In this document: one piece after another, positions 1-12,212 of the stretch | Layout of the letters: each line of letters starts with the position of its first letter | Position numbering within the stretch: the first letter of the stretch is position 1 | NCBI GenBank assembly: GCA_025917655.1 | Contig: CP084617.1 | Span: forward strand, 930,001 to 994,000 | DNA: 64,000 nucleotides | Reading direction: 5' to 3' | Origin: Chlorella sorokiniana | Lineage: Eukaryota > Chlorophyta > Trebouxiophyceae > Chlorellales > Chlorellaceae | Made by a program: the position numbers and the translations under genes | Notes under the pieces: model-generated | The model's input: only the letters and a program-made list of their open reading frames with translations | Told to the model about the DNA's origin: nothing | Databases searched by the model: none

Positions 1-3000
1 TAACAACCCAGCCCACGATTGCCGCGCTCCCCCGCACCCCCACCTTCTGTGCGCCATCCAGGTCCGACGCCACCCCCTCCAGGTCGCTGATCCAGCGCTC
101 CAGCTCCTCCAGCAGCGAGGCGTAGTTGGTGGGCAGGGGGCGGCGGCGGCAGCCGCTTGGCCTCCTTGAGGGCGGCGTCCACCATGCCACGCACGTCGCT
201 GCCTCGAGGCTCCTGAGGCTGCCATGGGGGGTGCGCAGGGGGCGAGGCGGGGAGGGAGGGCGCGTCAACAGAGTGCCAAAAATATGTGGACGAGATGCAG
301 CCAGCTCAGCTGCCAGGTGCAGCCACCGCTGAAGGGGCATCGCGGCAGTGACGGAGGCAGGGCCGTCACGTGCAACCCGGGGGCAAAACACTCGCAGCAC
401 CCCCACCCTGGGGACACCCACCAGGCTGGCGGTGTCCAGCCCGTTGCCGCCCAGGCCAGACAGCAGCGCAGCGATCGTGGAGTCCAGCTCGGCCTGCGCC
501 TCCTCCAGCGGCGGCTGCTCCGCCTCGATGCGTCGCTCCAGGGCGCGCAGCGCGTCCAGGGCGGGGTGGGCGGGGGAGGCCTTCCCAGCCACGCCGTCCA
601 CCCGTTCTTCGGCCAGAGGGATTTGCTGGCTGCGAGTGTGGAGACAGACAGACAACATGCACGGGCTGGGTGGCTTGCAGCGCGGCCGGTGCCAATCCCT
701 CCAGTGTCTCCCCCACACCCAGGGCCCCCAACAACAGCAAGACGCTGTTCTGGCAGGCGAGCCACTGGGCACGGCGGTGTTCAAGCAGACCGAGCCACAG
801 GCAGCCAGCCGGGGGCAGGTCCCACCTGAGCCAGGCCAGCTTGTGCCAGGTGGGGTCAAAGGTGTCCTCCTTCACGCCGGCCCTCTCCGCCTCGTTCTTC
901 TCCCGCTTGCCCGCCAGCTCCTGCCGCGCGGCCGCCACGTCAGCATTCGTGGCCTCCAGCTGCTGGATCCAGTCGCGCAGCGAGGCCAGGACGCCGCCGT
1001 AGTTCACCGGCAGCGGCGGCACCTCTGGCAGGCGCTTGGCCTGCTCAAGGGCGGCGCCCACCAGCCCCCGCACGTCGCTGCCGCGAGCGGCTTCGGGCTG
1101 CACAGGGAGGGTGGTTGAGGTGACCGACGGGGACCACTTCTGCTGCAGGGCGCAGCCTGGCAGCTGCAGCAAGCACAGGGGTCCGCTGAGCGGGAGCCAG
1201 TCGACCGGCAAGCGAGGCAGCAGCGGTACAACGGGGCAGAGGCTCACCAGACTAGCGGTGTCCAGCCCCTTGCTGCCCAGGCCTTGCAGCAGCGTGCTGA
1301 CGACGGCGCCCAGCTCGCCCTGCGCCTCCTCCAGCGGCGGCTGCTCCGTCTCGATGCGGCGCAGCAGGGCCCTCAGCGCCGCGACGGCCGGGCCAGCGGG
1401 CTCCGCCTGGCCGCCCACGCCCGCCACACGCGCCTCGGCCAGAGGGTACTGCTCGCTGCGGAGAGACAGAACAGAGGCAGAGAGAGTTCAGACAGCCAGA
1501 CAAAGGCAACTGCCTCAGTTTGCAAAACCCCGCAAGCGATGCCACCAGTGCGACTGTCACGTCAGCAAGCTGCCGTCGCACCTGAGGAAGGCGAGGCGGT
1601 GCCAGGTGGGATCAAACACGTCCGCCGCCAGCCCCGCCTTCTGCGCCTCGGCCTCCGCCCGCTGGCCCGCCAGCTCCTTGCCGGCGGCAGCCGCGTCGGC
1701 GCCGGCGCCCTCCAGCTGCTCGATCCAGTCGCGGATGGCTCGGATGAGGCCGGTGTAGTTGACGGGGACGGGGGCGCGGCAGGGATGCGCCTGGCCTCCT
1801 CGATCGCCCGCCGCACCATGTCACGCACATCGCTGCCCTCAGGCGCCTCGGGCTGCACGGCGGACGGGGGTGCGGTGTGTGGGCGGGGGCGTGGATGGAT
1901 GTGGAGGTGGAGAAAGGGTGCTAGGGGCGTGTCACCAGGTGGGAGAGGCGTGCGGCAGACTGCCCGCTCACAGAAGGGGCAGCCTGGGTGTCACAAGGGT
2001 GCGCACACCCCGCCTCCGCTGCCCGTTGCCCGCAGCACACCCCGTCGCCCGCCCACCCACCAGGCTGGCGGTGTCCAGGCCCTGCGCCCTCAGCTCGGCA
2101 ACCAGAGCTGCGGAAGCCGCGGCAAAGGCAGCTTGCGCATCCTCCGGCAACATCTGCTTGGGGGGGGAGGGGGCAGGAGCGGCGCCGAGGTTGCGTGACG
2201 AGGAGAGCCATCGTGCTCATTCGGCTGCACGCGCCGGCAAATCAGCGACGACCAGGCATTCGATCTCAGCCTGGAGCATCTGTGAGCCCAGCTGCAAGCC
2301 CACCTGCTCCTCCTCAATGCGGCGGAGCAGCGCCTCAAGCGCCTGTGCCGCAGCGCCGCAGGGCGCCGCCTGCCCATCCACCACCTTGAGCCGCACCTGC
2401 ATCGCCGGGTACTGCTGGCTGCGCGGCGGACGGTGGGGTGGGGTGGGGTGGGGGGTTAGAGGCCGGGGTGGGTGGGGGATGTCTACAGGACGAGCCTCTG
2501 GCAGCCACAGCAAGCTGCCAGGCAACATTGGCGTCGGGTGTGGCTGCCGCCAGCCACAAAACCGCAGCTGCGACGCCCACGGCCCCGCCGCACCTCTCCC
2601 AGGACAGGTTGTGCCAGTCAGGGTCATACTCATCCTCCTTCAGCTTGCGCAGACGACCCTTCACGGCGGCCTGAGCATGCACCACCGCCTGCAAGCAGCC
2701 AGGGGGCAGAGGGGACAAGGCGATCGCAAGAATTACAATCAGGGGTGTACGTGAGCAGGCAGCTGGCGGGAGAGGCGGAGCCAGAGGGCAACAGTGGAGC
2801 CGCGGCCGCCAGACTCCCGCCGCATAACCCCCGCCCCCTTCCCCCAAAACAAAAAGCGCCGTACCTCCTGCGCGGCCTGCGTGTCCGCCAGTGCGGCACG
2901 GCACTCCTCGATCCACCGCCGCATGCCCCCAGCAGGTCGCCATAATCTATGGGCGGCAGCGGCGGCGCTTCTGGGATGCGTTTGGCCTCATCGATTGCAT

Positions 3001-6000
3001 GGCCAGCCAGCGCTCGCACGTCGGCAGGGGCAGGGGCGGGCGGCTGCAGCAGAGGTAGGGCCAGAGGCGGCAGCAGCGTGAGTGGAACTTGCGTGAGTGC
3101 AAGTGCATAAGGGCAGGGAGGCTGAGAAGCTCAGCTGGCACACGGCAGCCGGGAGCAAGGGAGAAAGCGCAGCTCACCAGGCTGGCGGTGTCCAGCCCGT
3201 TGCCGCCCAGGCCAGACAGCAGCGCAGCGATCGTGGAGTCCAGCTCGCCCTGCGCCTCCTCCAGCGGCGGCTGCTCCGCCTCGATGCGTCGCTCCAGGGC
3301 GCGCAGAGCGTCCAGGGCGGGGTGGGCGGGCTGCAGCTGGCCGACCACACCCCCAGCCGTTGCTGGGCCAGAGGGTACTGCTCGCTGCGGGGCGGTACAG
3401 ACGGGGACGCAGAACGGCAAACTTGAGCAATCAGTCTGGCACAGAGCAGCCAACCCAGCACCCACCCTGGCAAACCGCCAAAGCCCCCTGCCATGAGCGA
3501 TCAGGCCTGTCGTTCAGGCCAAGGCGGGCAGCACCAGCACGCACCAGAGCCAGGCAGCGAGGTGGGCGCCCTCTCGGTCCTTGGGGCTCACAGCCGCCTT
3601 CCGCGCAGTCGCCTCCTGCAGCTTCCCAGCCACTTCCTCCTCGGCGCCTGACAGGTCCGCGTTCGTGGCCTCCAGCTGCTCGATCCAGTCGCGCACCGCG
3701 GCCAGGATGCCGCTGTAGTTGACCGGCACCGGCGGCACCTTGGGCAGGCGCTTGGCTTGCTCCAACGCGGCGCCCACCAGGCCACGCACATCGCTGCCAA
3801 GAACGTCACTGGGCTGCACACAGAAACCAGGCAAACACGGTCGACGAAGAGGCGAAACAACAGAAATTTGATGGTACTGCAGTCGGCAGGCTGCACAGAC
3901 ATGGAAGAGGGGGCCAAACGAAACTCACCAGGCTGGCGGTGTCCAGCCCGTTGCCGCCCAGGCCAGACAGCAGCGTGCTGACAACGGCGCCCAGCTCGCC
4001 CTGCGCCTCCTCCAGCGGCGGCCGCTCCGCCTCGATGCGTCGCTCCAGAGCGCGCAGCGCTGAGAGGGCGGGGCCGGTGGGAGCCGCCTGGCCTGCCACG
4101 CCCTGCACCCGCCCCTCTGCCAGCGGGTACTGCTCGCTGCAGCGGCAAGGGGGAGATCCAACGGGTGAGCGGGACGCGACCGGTTTTCAAAAGCCGGCAC
4201 ACAGGTCCCGCACACAAGTGAGGAAAACCTTGGGCAGAGGAGGCCTGGCCCGGCGCACTCGCCTGAGGAAGGCGAGGCGGTGCCAGGTTGGGTCGAACAC
4301 GTCCTCGACTGCGGCGGCCTTCTGCGCGTCGTTCTGGCCCCGAGCGTGCTCCAGCTCCTGCCGCGTGGCCGCCACGTCAGCGTTCGTGGCCTCCAGCTGC
4401 TCGATCCAGTCGCGCAGCGAGGCCAGCAGGCTGGAGTAGTTGACCGGCACCGGCGGCACCTCGGGCAGGCGCCGCGCCTCCTCCAGCGCCCGCCCCACCA
4501 AGTCGTGTACGTGGGAGCCGCGCGTGGGTGTGGGCTGCAGCCAATCAGGTGGGAGGCAGGTGCCCCAGCGCACACAGCGCACATGAACGACGCAATGCGT
4601 TTGCAGGGGCATTATTGATGCCCCGCAGATGTATTACTTACGCTCCCTTGGAAGGGCGGGGAGAGGGGGGCAGCCACGCTGTGCAGGCCTGCATGACAGC
4701 AGGGGGCACCAAGGCAGCAGGGACGCCTCACCAGGCTGGCAGCGTCGAGCCCCCTTTCTCCAAGGTCTGCCAGCAGCACGGCCACCGCAGTCTCCAGGCT
4801 GGCCTCAACCTCCTCCAGCGGCGGCTGCTCCGCCTCGATGCGTCGCTCCAGAGCGCGCAGCGACTGCAGCGCAGCCTGCGCGGGCTCCGCCTGGCCCGCC
4901 ACGCCCGCCACGCGCGCCTCGGCCAGAGGGTACTGCTCGCTGCGGGGAGAACAGCATGGGACACGGACGGCGGTCAGTTGATGCGCAGCAGGGATCTGCT
5001 GCCGGCTTGGATGGTGCCAGCAGAGCGATGCAGCTGTGGTCCTATCGCAACAGCTCAGCGAGGAGTATTTTACTCGCCTGAGGAAGGCGAGGCGGTGCCA
5101 GACGGGGTCAAGGCGTCCTCCGCCAACCCCCCCCTTCTGCGCGTCGGCCTCCCCCGCTTGTCAGCCAGATCCCGCTGCACCGCTGCCACCGCGCTGCTCG
5201 TGGCCTCCAGCTGCTGGATCCAGTCGCGCACCGCGGCCAGGACGCCGCCGTAGTTGACCGGCAGCGGCGGCACCTCGGGTATGCGCTTCGCCTCCTCAAT
5301 CGCTCGGGAGATGACGTCACGCATGTCGCTGCTCTGCGGCGTGGCCGGCTGCAGGCGGGGACGGCGGCGAGGTCGGCATGCATGCACACCCTAAACACCC
5401 CACACTTCAGCTCAGCTGCCCGAAAGGCGGGGCACGCGCGCCCAAACAATCATCCGCCCCCTCAACAGGTTCGGCTCACCAGAGAGGCGGTGTCCAGGCC
5501 GTTGGCCCCAAGGTCGGAGAAGAGGGTGGAGATGGCGACGTCGCGGGCAGCCTCGGCGTCGGCCAGCGGCGGCTGCAGGGGGGGAGGCGGGCGCGTCTCA
5601 AGAGCGCGGGCGTGGCCTGCCGTGGGCTGGACAGGGCATGCAGGCTTTCCAGCCAAGCTGAGCAAGGGGCAGGCTAGGCATCAGGGAGGAGCACGGCCGG
5701 ACCGATCCGACGGGCCAGCAAAAGTGGATGCCACATACAAAAAGACCCCCACCCCCACCCCCACCCCCAGGCATGCACACACGTCGCTGTGGTGCATGGT
5801 GCAGCCGCACCTTTTCCGTCTCGATCCTCTTGATCAGGTTGCGCAGCGTGCTGGCCAGCATGTTGGTGGCGCCGATGCGGGCCAGCAGATCCGCCAGCCG
5901 CGCCTCGGCCAGCGGGTACTGCTCGCTGCAGGATGAGGGGTGCACAGGGCGGGCAGCGCAGCATGGTCAGCCGGGCCGCCATGCCACAGCTGGCTGCGCT

Positions 6001-9000
6001 CCTTTGAGATGGCTCTTAAGTAAGTGCTGGTCAGGCTTGGCCCCAGAAGAGCTGGGCCGGCCCGGCCCGCTGCCGCCGCACCTGAGGAAGGCGAGGCGGT
6101 GCCAGGTGGGGTCAAACACGTCCTCCATTGCCTCCGCCTTGAGCGCCTCCACTGAGTCGTGCTGCTGCCGCACGTCCTGCGGGAGGGGTGGGCGGGCGGC
6201 GGCAGCCAGCGGGGGCTGCTGGACACGAGGGCGCAGGTCCGGCAGCACAGGCAGCGCCCAGGCCAGCGTGAGCAGCACCCCTCCGGCCACCGCTGCTGCT
6301 GGTGCGCGCACGTGCCCCGCAGCCTGTTTCGATCACCATTCTGCAGCGTGGTATGCTGAGCGACGCATCCCGCAGACCAAAGCGCAGAGCCCACCCGAGC
6401 CTGGCCAGCAGACGGGGCCCAGGGTGGCAGCAAGCGGGGAACGAGGCGGAGGTCGCCTCACCTGCGTAGCAGCATCCACGTCCCGGTTGGCCGCCTCTGC
6501 CGCCTCCACCCAGCGCCGCAGCTCCTCCAGCAGCGGCCCGTAGTCCACGGGCAGCGGCGGCGGGCTCGGGATGCGCCGCGCCTCCTCGATCATGTGGCGC
6601 ACCATGTCGCGGAGGTCGCCGCCGCGGGCGCCTGCGGCACGGGCGGGGCGGCGGCGGCGGCACCTCAGAGGCAGCGGCGGCAGCCGGGCGGACGCCAGCT
6701 GGCGGGCGGCAGCCTCGAAGGAGGGGCGGGGTTGCTGAAAAGGAGACAGACCCGGGTGCGGCAGGCAGCAGCCCGGGCCACCCCGCGTCTCTTTGCAGCG
6801 GGAGCGGCGGCGCCAGCAGGCCCGCCGCACCTTGTCCACCGACGGGGTGCGCCCCAGCGACAGCAGCGACTTGAGGCGCCCGGCCTGGGTGCCTCCTCCT
6901 TGTCGCCGTAGGCTGCAAAGGGGTGGTTGGCGTCCAGGCCCTGGCGCCCCAGGTCGTCAAACATGCGGGAGATGAGCGAGTCGCGCAGCTGCTCCGCGTC
7001 CGCCAGCGGCGGCTGCGCAGAAGGAGCGGGACGAGGGCGTGGATGCCAGGGCGTGTACCGCATTTCGTACCGTGCGGATGGGGACAGGCCTGGGAGGGTG
7101 GGACAGAGCCGGCGCAGCCAGTGCGCATGCCGCCGCCGCCACCGCCGCACGCATGCTGGGAGCGTCGCCGGCCGCGGGCCCCACCTGGTCCGCGCGGATG
7201 AAGTCGCACAGCTCCTTCAGGCCCCTGACGGCGTCGTTGACGGGGGCGACGCGGGAGCCCACCTCCCGCAGCCGCTCCTCCACCAAAGGGTACTGCTCGC
7301 TGCGGGCGGTACCGCGGGTGCGTGGAAGGGGGGTTGGGGGAGTGAGAGGCTGAGAGCAACGGAAGCAGGGCGCTGCAACAGCGGCGAGAAGGAGGAGGCT
7401 GGCGACAAAACCCCACGCTGCCGCCGCAGCCCCCAGCCGTACATCTGAGAGCGCCCCACCTGAGCCACACAATGCGGTGCCAGCCCGCTGCATCCTCTGG
7501 GTCTGCCGCCGCCATCTGGCGGTTCACCTCCTCCACATTCTGGTGCGCCTCCTGCACACCGGCGGTGGCGGCGGACGGAGGCAGGCCGCAGAGCGGTGGG
7601 GGCCCAGCCAGCGGAGGCTCCCTGGATGCAGGCCCCGGCCGAGCGGCCGCCCCCAGCGCAGGAACTACCATGCATGCTTGTGCGTGCTGCGACACAACGC
7701 CTTGGCCGGTGCTTTCCCCCAGAAACGCACACACACACACATCTACACACGCGCCCTGTCTTCCTCACGCAAAGCAAGAACACGAGCACGCCTCACGCGC
7801 CCACCCACCTCCAGCGCCTTGTTCACGTCCCCGAGGCCCCCTCCAGGTCGTAGATCCACAGCTGGATGTCGCGCAGCAGGTCGTCGTAGTTGACCGTCAC
7901 CATGCTTTCTTCCAGCGCCTGCGAGATGGCAGCCTGCAAGGTGTCGGCGCGGGGGGCCAGGCAGGCAGTTCCGTAAGCGTGGGAGCAGGGAGCAGGGAGC
8001 GCGGGGTGGCGAGGAGGGGTGCTCGGGAAGGGCGGGGGGGCGCCGCCGCCGGGAGGGGGAGCGCTGGCCGGGCTGCTGGCCGCCGCCCGGCCAGGCGGTA
8101 CAGCTGCGTGGGGCACCTGGTACTGCGCCTCCATGCTGTCCTGTTGCCGCCCCCACTCTGCCTGCTGCGCCGCCGCAAACTGCGACTCTGCCAGCGCCGA
8201 GGCGAGGGCCAGGTCCTCGCCGTGCTCACGCTGTGCCTGCTGCGCCTGCTGCGCTGTGCCGTCGCTGCGAAACGACTTTGAGCTGCGCGACAGGCTGAGC
8301 GACAGGCTCTGCAGGAAGCTGGAGCGCCGAGGCTGCCGCGCCGGCTGCACATGCGGCGCCGGCAGCGAGAGGTCGGCGGTCGGCAGGGAGGCGGGGCCCT
8401 CGATCTGCCGCCGTGGGGAGGCGATCGGGGCCGAGTGCTGCTGCGGCAGCGGGCCGCTGGCGGCAGGTAGGCGGGCGCCGCCGGCTGCTGCTGCAAGTAC
8501 TGCTGCTGCTGCTGCAGGTACTGCTGCTGCAGCGCCGCCTCCCACGGTGGCGGCGGCGGCTGCGGCGGCGCCGCTTCCGCCAGCGGCCCCGGCAGCTGGT
8601 CTTGCATGGCCAGCTGGTAGGCCAGCGCAAGGTCAGCATCCAGCTGCTCCTGCTCCGCACTGGGCGGCCCCGGCTGCTGCGCGGCAGGCGGCGGCAGGGC
8701 GGCAGCGGCGGCGCGGTCCCCCTCCCAGCCGCCCTCCTCCCAGCTGCCTTCCTCATCCGAGTACACCGAGCAGTCATCCTGTCCGCTGCCATCTACCTGC
8801 TCTGGCTGCGAGAGGTCGATGTACTCTCGGGGGCGCCGCGCCGAACGCCGGCCGCTGCTCACGCCGCTCTGCGTCCGGCTCAGCCCGCTCTGCGTGCGGC
8901 TGACGGTGCGCGGGAGGGGCCCGCCGCCCGAGCTCCGCCCCGTGTTGGGCCCCCCGCTGTAGGGCGGCTGCAGGTAGCCGGCGCTGTTGTAGCTGGGCGT

Positions 9001-9154
9001 GGCGCCGCCGCCGCCGGCCGCCTGCTGCAAGGGCAGCGGGGGCACAGGGGACTGCGGCGCCGCCGGGCTGCTGGTGGGTGGGGGCGCCGCCGCGGGGCTC
9101 GGCTGGCCCCAGGGCGCCCTCATCCTTCTTCCTCTTCCCAAACAGCTTCTTCAT
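1..9154 (-). CDS. Large tandem-repeat helical protein of unknown family (3' end outside window)
   Basis: I do not recognise the family. The start is placed at 9154, where a very basic N-terminus begins (MKKLFGKRKK). A Pro/Ser/Gln-rich region of about 350 residues follows, with two ubiquitin-interacting-motif-like stretches (DADLALAYQLAMQDQ; EDLALASALAES) and poly-Gln. The rest is a tandem array. Each unit has an EA(K/R)RIPEVPPLPVNY segment, then RDWIEQLEATNADV, a DPTWHRLAFLR end, a second exon starting SEQYPLAEARV with ALERRIEAEQPPLEEAQ, and a GLDTASLV end. The VNY codons lie near 7886, 6540, 5250, 4436, 3715, 2941, 1755, 999 and 122. Each unit is split by introns at equivalent places, so exon-intron blocks were duplicated. 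The conserved Trp and heptad-like helices resemble spectrin-type bundles, but this is inference. Frame breaks in the N-terminal exon (near 9110 and 8450) fall in G/C-rich runs. The gene runs off the left edge. Confidence 0.72.
421..574 (-). repeat. Near-identical repeat exon, copy A
   Basis: This 154-base block matches 3177-3330 without gaps at a constant offset of 2756, with two mismatches by my count. It encodes the helical ALERRIEAEQPPLEEAQ to GLDTASLV part of a repeat unit. Other units of the same gene are clearly more diverged, so this pair is a recent duplicate or has been homogenised by gene conversion. Confidence 0.9.
2439..2456 (+). repeat. GGGGT pentamer run in an intron of the repeat gene
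   Basis: Short tandem run of GGGGT units on the + strand, inside a presumed intron of the minus-strand repeat gene. It could form a G-quadruplex in DNA; the transcript would be C-rich. Confidence 0.6.
3177..3330 (-). repeat. Near-identical repeat exon, copy B
   Basis: Partner of 421-574 with 152 of 154 identical positions by eye. A third unit shares the first 48 bases exactly (3928-3975) and then diverges. Flanking intron sequence differs between the copies. Confidence 0.9.
5746..5769 (-). repeat. Four-fold (GGGGGT) tract in an intron
   Basis: Four C5 tracts separated by single A on the + strand, so the minus-strand transcript carries four G5 tracts separated by U. This meets the sequence requirement for an intronic RNA G-quadruplex. 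Function is unknown. Confidence 0.7.
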
Positions 9155-9623
9155 CGTGGGGCCTCACGCCCTGCAAGGGCGCAAAGGCAAACGCTCTGAT
9201 ACCAACGCGTGCAGGTGGGGGACTGGCACGGGGCAGCAAGGGAGCCCTGCCTGTCGCCTGCCTCAGCCTTATCAGAGCCCGAAAGATCACCTGCGGCCCT
9301 GACAGCGCCAGCAACCTCAACGGGATCGCCGAAGGAATAGTGTCACTGCACAGCCATCTCCCGCTGCTGGCCGCCCCGGCGTGAGTTCAGGGCGTGTACC
9401 CGCAGTTGGGTACTTGATCAGCAGGGGCGTTCCACTCGGCGTGCTGTGCCGTGCTGGCCTGGGCGCTGCAGGGGCGCCCTGAAGGCTGGTCCTCCGCGCG
9501 GCACCCTCACTCCCATCGGCCTTTATACCGCTGCCATGCTTGCCTCGTCGTCCTTTTTGTGACCCTCGCCTGCCCGCTTCGCCCGCCCAGCCGCCACCAC
9601 CTCCGCAGGCAGTGGCTGTCACC
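9155..9623. other. Divergent intergenic region
   Basis: 469 bases between the start of the repeat gene (minus) and the first exon of the PRPP synthetase gene (plus). It probably carries both promoters. I see no RNA gene or repeat and no convincing TATA box. Confidence 0.5.
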
Positions 9624-12212
9624 ATGAACGGCTCACTCTCCTTTCAGGCCCAGTGCACGGCCAGCAGCGGCGGTAGGTGGCACTACTGGTTGCATGACGG
9701 CTGCATTTGAAGCCAGACCCGCGCCGGGCTGAAAACGTGCCGGAGCAAGCACGCCCCCGGAGCGCCTCGGCCTCTGGAGTCTCTGACTGGCGGCAATGGG
9801 CCCTGTTGCAGGCCATGCAGTTCGGCTACGGAGGGGTGGCAGGGGCCTGAGCCAGCCTGCGGCGGCGCAGGTGCGTTCCAGCGCCACGACACTGTCCTTG
9901 CAGGCAAAGCTGCGGGGCAGCCCAGGCCAGGCCTGGCAGGAACATGTGCACGACACGCGCTGCATCCTTTCCTGGCCTCGCAGCGCCTCTGCGTGCGCGC
10001 CCAGTCTGGCAACGGCGTGGCGGCGGAGGAGGCGGCGCCCGGCACGGGCCGCCCGTCGGTGCACTCGCGGCCGGTGCTGGCCCCCCACCTGGGAGTCCAC
10101 GGTGCGCACGGCGCCGCAGCTGTTCCCACACACCCCGCGGCGGTGCCCAACCGCCTGCGCGTCTTCTCCGGCACCTCCAACCCCGCGTTGAGCCAGGAGG
10201 TGGCCTGCTACCTGGGCCTCGACCTGGGCGGCATCAAGATCAAGCGCTTTGCGGACGGAGAGATCTACGTGCAGGTGCGGGAGGGCGGGGTGAAAGGGGC
10301 GCAGGAGCTGATGGCGGCTCCTGGGAGGCTGGAGCGGACCATTTTGGGCATGAGCGGCGGGCGACTGGTTGCTGCACCGCCCTGCCGCCGGCCCCCATAT
10401 AAAGCGCGCCTGAAGCGGCCCCCGCGGGCCCCCGTCGCTGCGCAGGTGGGGGAGTCCATCCGCGGCTGCGACGTGTTCCTCATCCAGCCCACCGCCCCCC
10501 CGTCAACGACAACATGATGGAGCTGCTCATCATGATCGACGCGTGCAAGCGCGCCTCGGCCCGCTCCATCACCGCTGTGTTGCCCTACTTTGGCTACGCC
10601 CGCGCCGACCGCAAGACGCAGGTGGGAGGGCAGCCGCGCCAGCTGCTGCCCCGCGGCGGCGGTGCATGAGGGGCAGCCGCCTCGGCGGCGCACGCGGTGC
10701 ACCTCGGGTGGCGGGCTTGCGTGTGGTGCTGCAACTTGCAGGCTCTGCAGCGCGGCCCGTACACCCTCGGCGTCCCCACCACGCAGCCTTCAGCTGCTGG
10801 TCCACTTCGCCACGCAGCCCCTCGCAACCCACCCCCTGCACCCCGCCCGCCGCAGGGACGCGAGGCCATTGCCGCCAAGCTGAGCGCCAACATCATCACG
10901 GAGGCGGGGGCCGACCGGGTGCTGGCCATGGACCTGCACAGCGGGCAGTGCGTGGGCTACTTTGACATCCCCGTGGACCACGTGTATGGGGACTCGGGTG
11001 GGTGCTGGTGGGGGGGTGTCTGGAGCGGGTGTGGGTGTGCCTGGTGGATTGCGCGCGTGGGCGTGGGCCGTGTTTCGCAAGCAGGCCAGGGAGGTGGGTC
11101 GCTGTATGTGGGTGTGTGCGCTGGGTGTTCCGAAGGTTTGGAGACGGAGTCAACTGCCCAAGGGAGGGCTGCCAGCCGAGCGAGCGAGCTGGGCCCATCC
11201 CGCACGCTGGCCTGCTATCATGCCCCCTCCCCCAAAACAACTCCTGCAGTCATCCTGGACTACCTGTCCTCCAAGCGCATCTCGTCGGGCGACCTGGTGG
11301 TGGTGTCCCCCGACGTGGGCGGCGTCGCCCGCGCCCGCGCCTTTGCCAAGAAGCTGAACGACGCGCCGCTGGCCATCGTGGACAAGCGGCGGTCGGCGCA
11401 CAACGTCAGCGAGGTGATGAACCTGATTGGCGACGTGCGCGGCAAGGTGGCGGTGCTGGTGGACGACATGATTGACACCGCGGGTGGGCGCCGCCGGCCG
11501 CCCGCGCCCTGCCGCTGCAGCGTTGCAGCTGTGCGGCGCTTGCTGGGTCTGGGTCAGCCCGCGTGGCTGCTGCGGTTGGGAGGGGCATGGGGGCCAGCGC
11601 GGGCCAGCCTGCTGCCGCCTCTGCCTCCCTTGCCTGCCTGCCCCCTGGGGGCTTTCCCTCCTGCCCACTCCTGCCCTCTCCTCCACCCCCCAGGCACCAT
11701 CACCAACGCGGCCAAGGTGCTGCACGCCGAGGGCGCGCGCGAGGTGTACGCCTGCGCCACCCACGCCGTCTTCTCGCCCCCGCCGTGGACCGCCTCTCCT
11801 CCGGCGTCTTCCAGGAGGTCATCGTGGCCAACACCATCCCCATCCCTCCGGAGCACCAGTTCCCGGAGCTGACGGTGCTGTCGGGTGAGGCGGCGGCGCG
11901 GCGGCGCGGCCGCGCAGCCTGCACAGCCTGCTGCCTGGCAGCCGGGCTTGTGTTTGCTCCAGGAGGCGCAGCTTGCGCTTGCCTCGCCTGTGGGCCTCCT
12001 CACCTTCCCTGCCCCAGCGCTGCATCCCCATCCCTGCCCCTGCGCTGCGCCACTGGGCGCGCACCAAAACACACACACACACAATGTCACACCCAGCCAA
12101 TCGCGCTAAGTTGCCTCGCCCCTTCTCCACCCCGCCCGCAGTCGCCAACCTGTTGGGCGAGGCAATCTGGCGCGTGTACAACGCAACCTCGGTGGCCGCC
12201 ATCCGGGAATGA
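9624..12212 (+). CDS. PRS: Ribose-phosphate pyrophosphokinase, organelle-targeted
   Basis: Makes PRPP from ribose 5-phosphate and ATP for nucleotide, histidine and tryptophan synthesis. Seven exons fit in phase: 9624-9672, 9904-10274, 10446-10621, 10855-10997, 11250-11483, 11694-11884 and 12142-12212. The first 60 or so residues are rich in Ala, Arg and Ser and look like a plastid transit peptide. The body shows the class I features: [24 protein letters not shown], the [11 protein letters not shown] flexible loop region, the DLHSGQ metal/ATP site, VVSPDVGG, and the PRPP-binding [13 protein letters not shown]. The C-terminus [14 protein letters not shown] is complete. Two single-base losses break the frame, both in C runs (10495-10501, before the VNDNMMELL segment, and 11777-11781, before [12 protein letters not shown]). 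Sequence on both sides is fully conserved, so I read these as sequence errors. Family assignment is secure. Confidence 0.95.

Noticed and set aside
224-1118. Long plus-strand open frames opposite the repeat gene
   Set aside because: They are antisense shadows caused by high GC content. The minus strand carries repeated conserved motifs and consistent splice signals.
2439-2456. GGGGT run as a possible telomere remnant
   Set aside because: Plant and Chlorella telomeres are TTTAGGG. The run is short and lies within an intron-sized gap of a gene.
10495-10501. PRPP synthetase as a pseudogene
   Set aside because: Only single-base losses in C runs, with full conservation on both sides, no stop-rich decay and intact splice sites. 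A sequence error is more likely.
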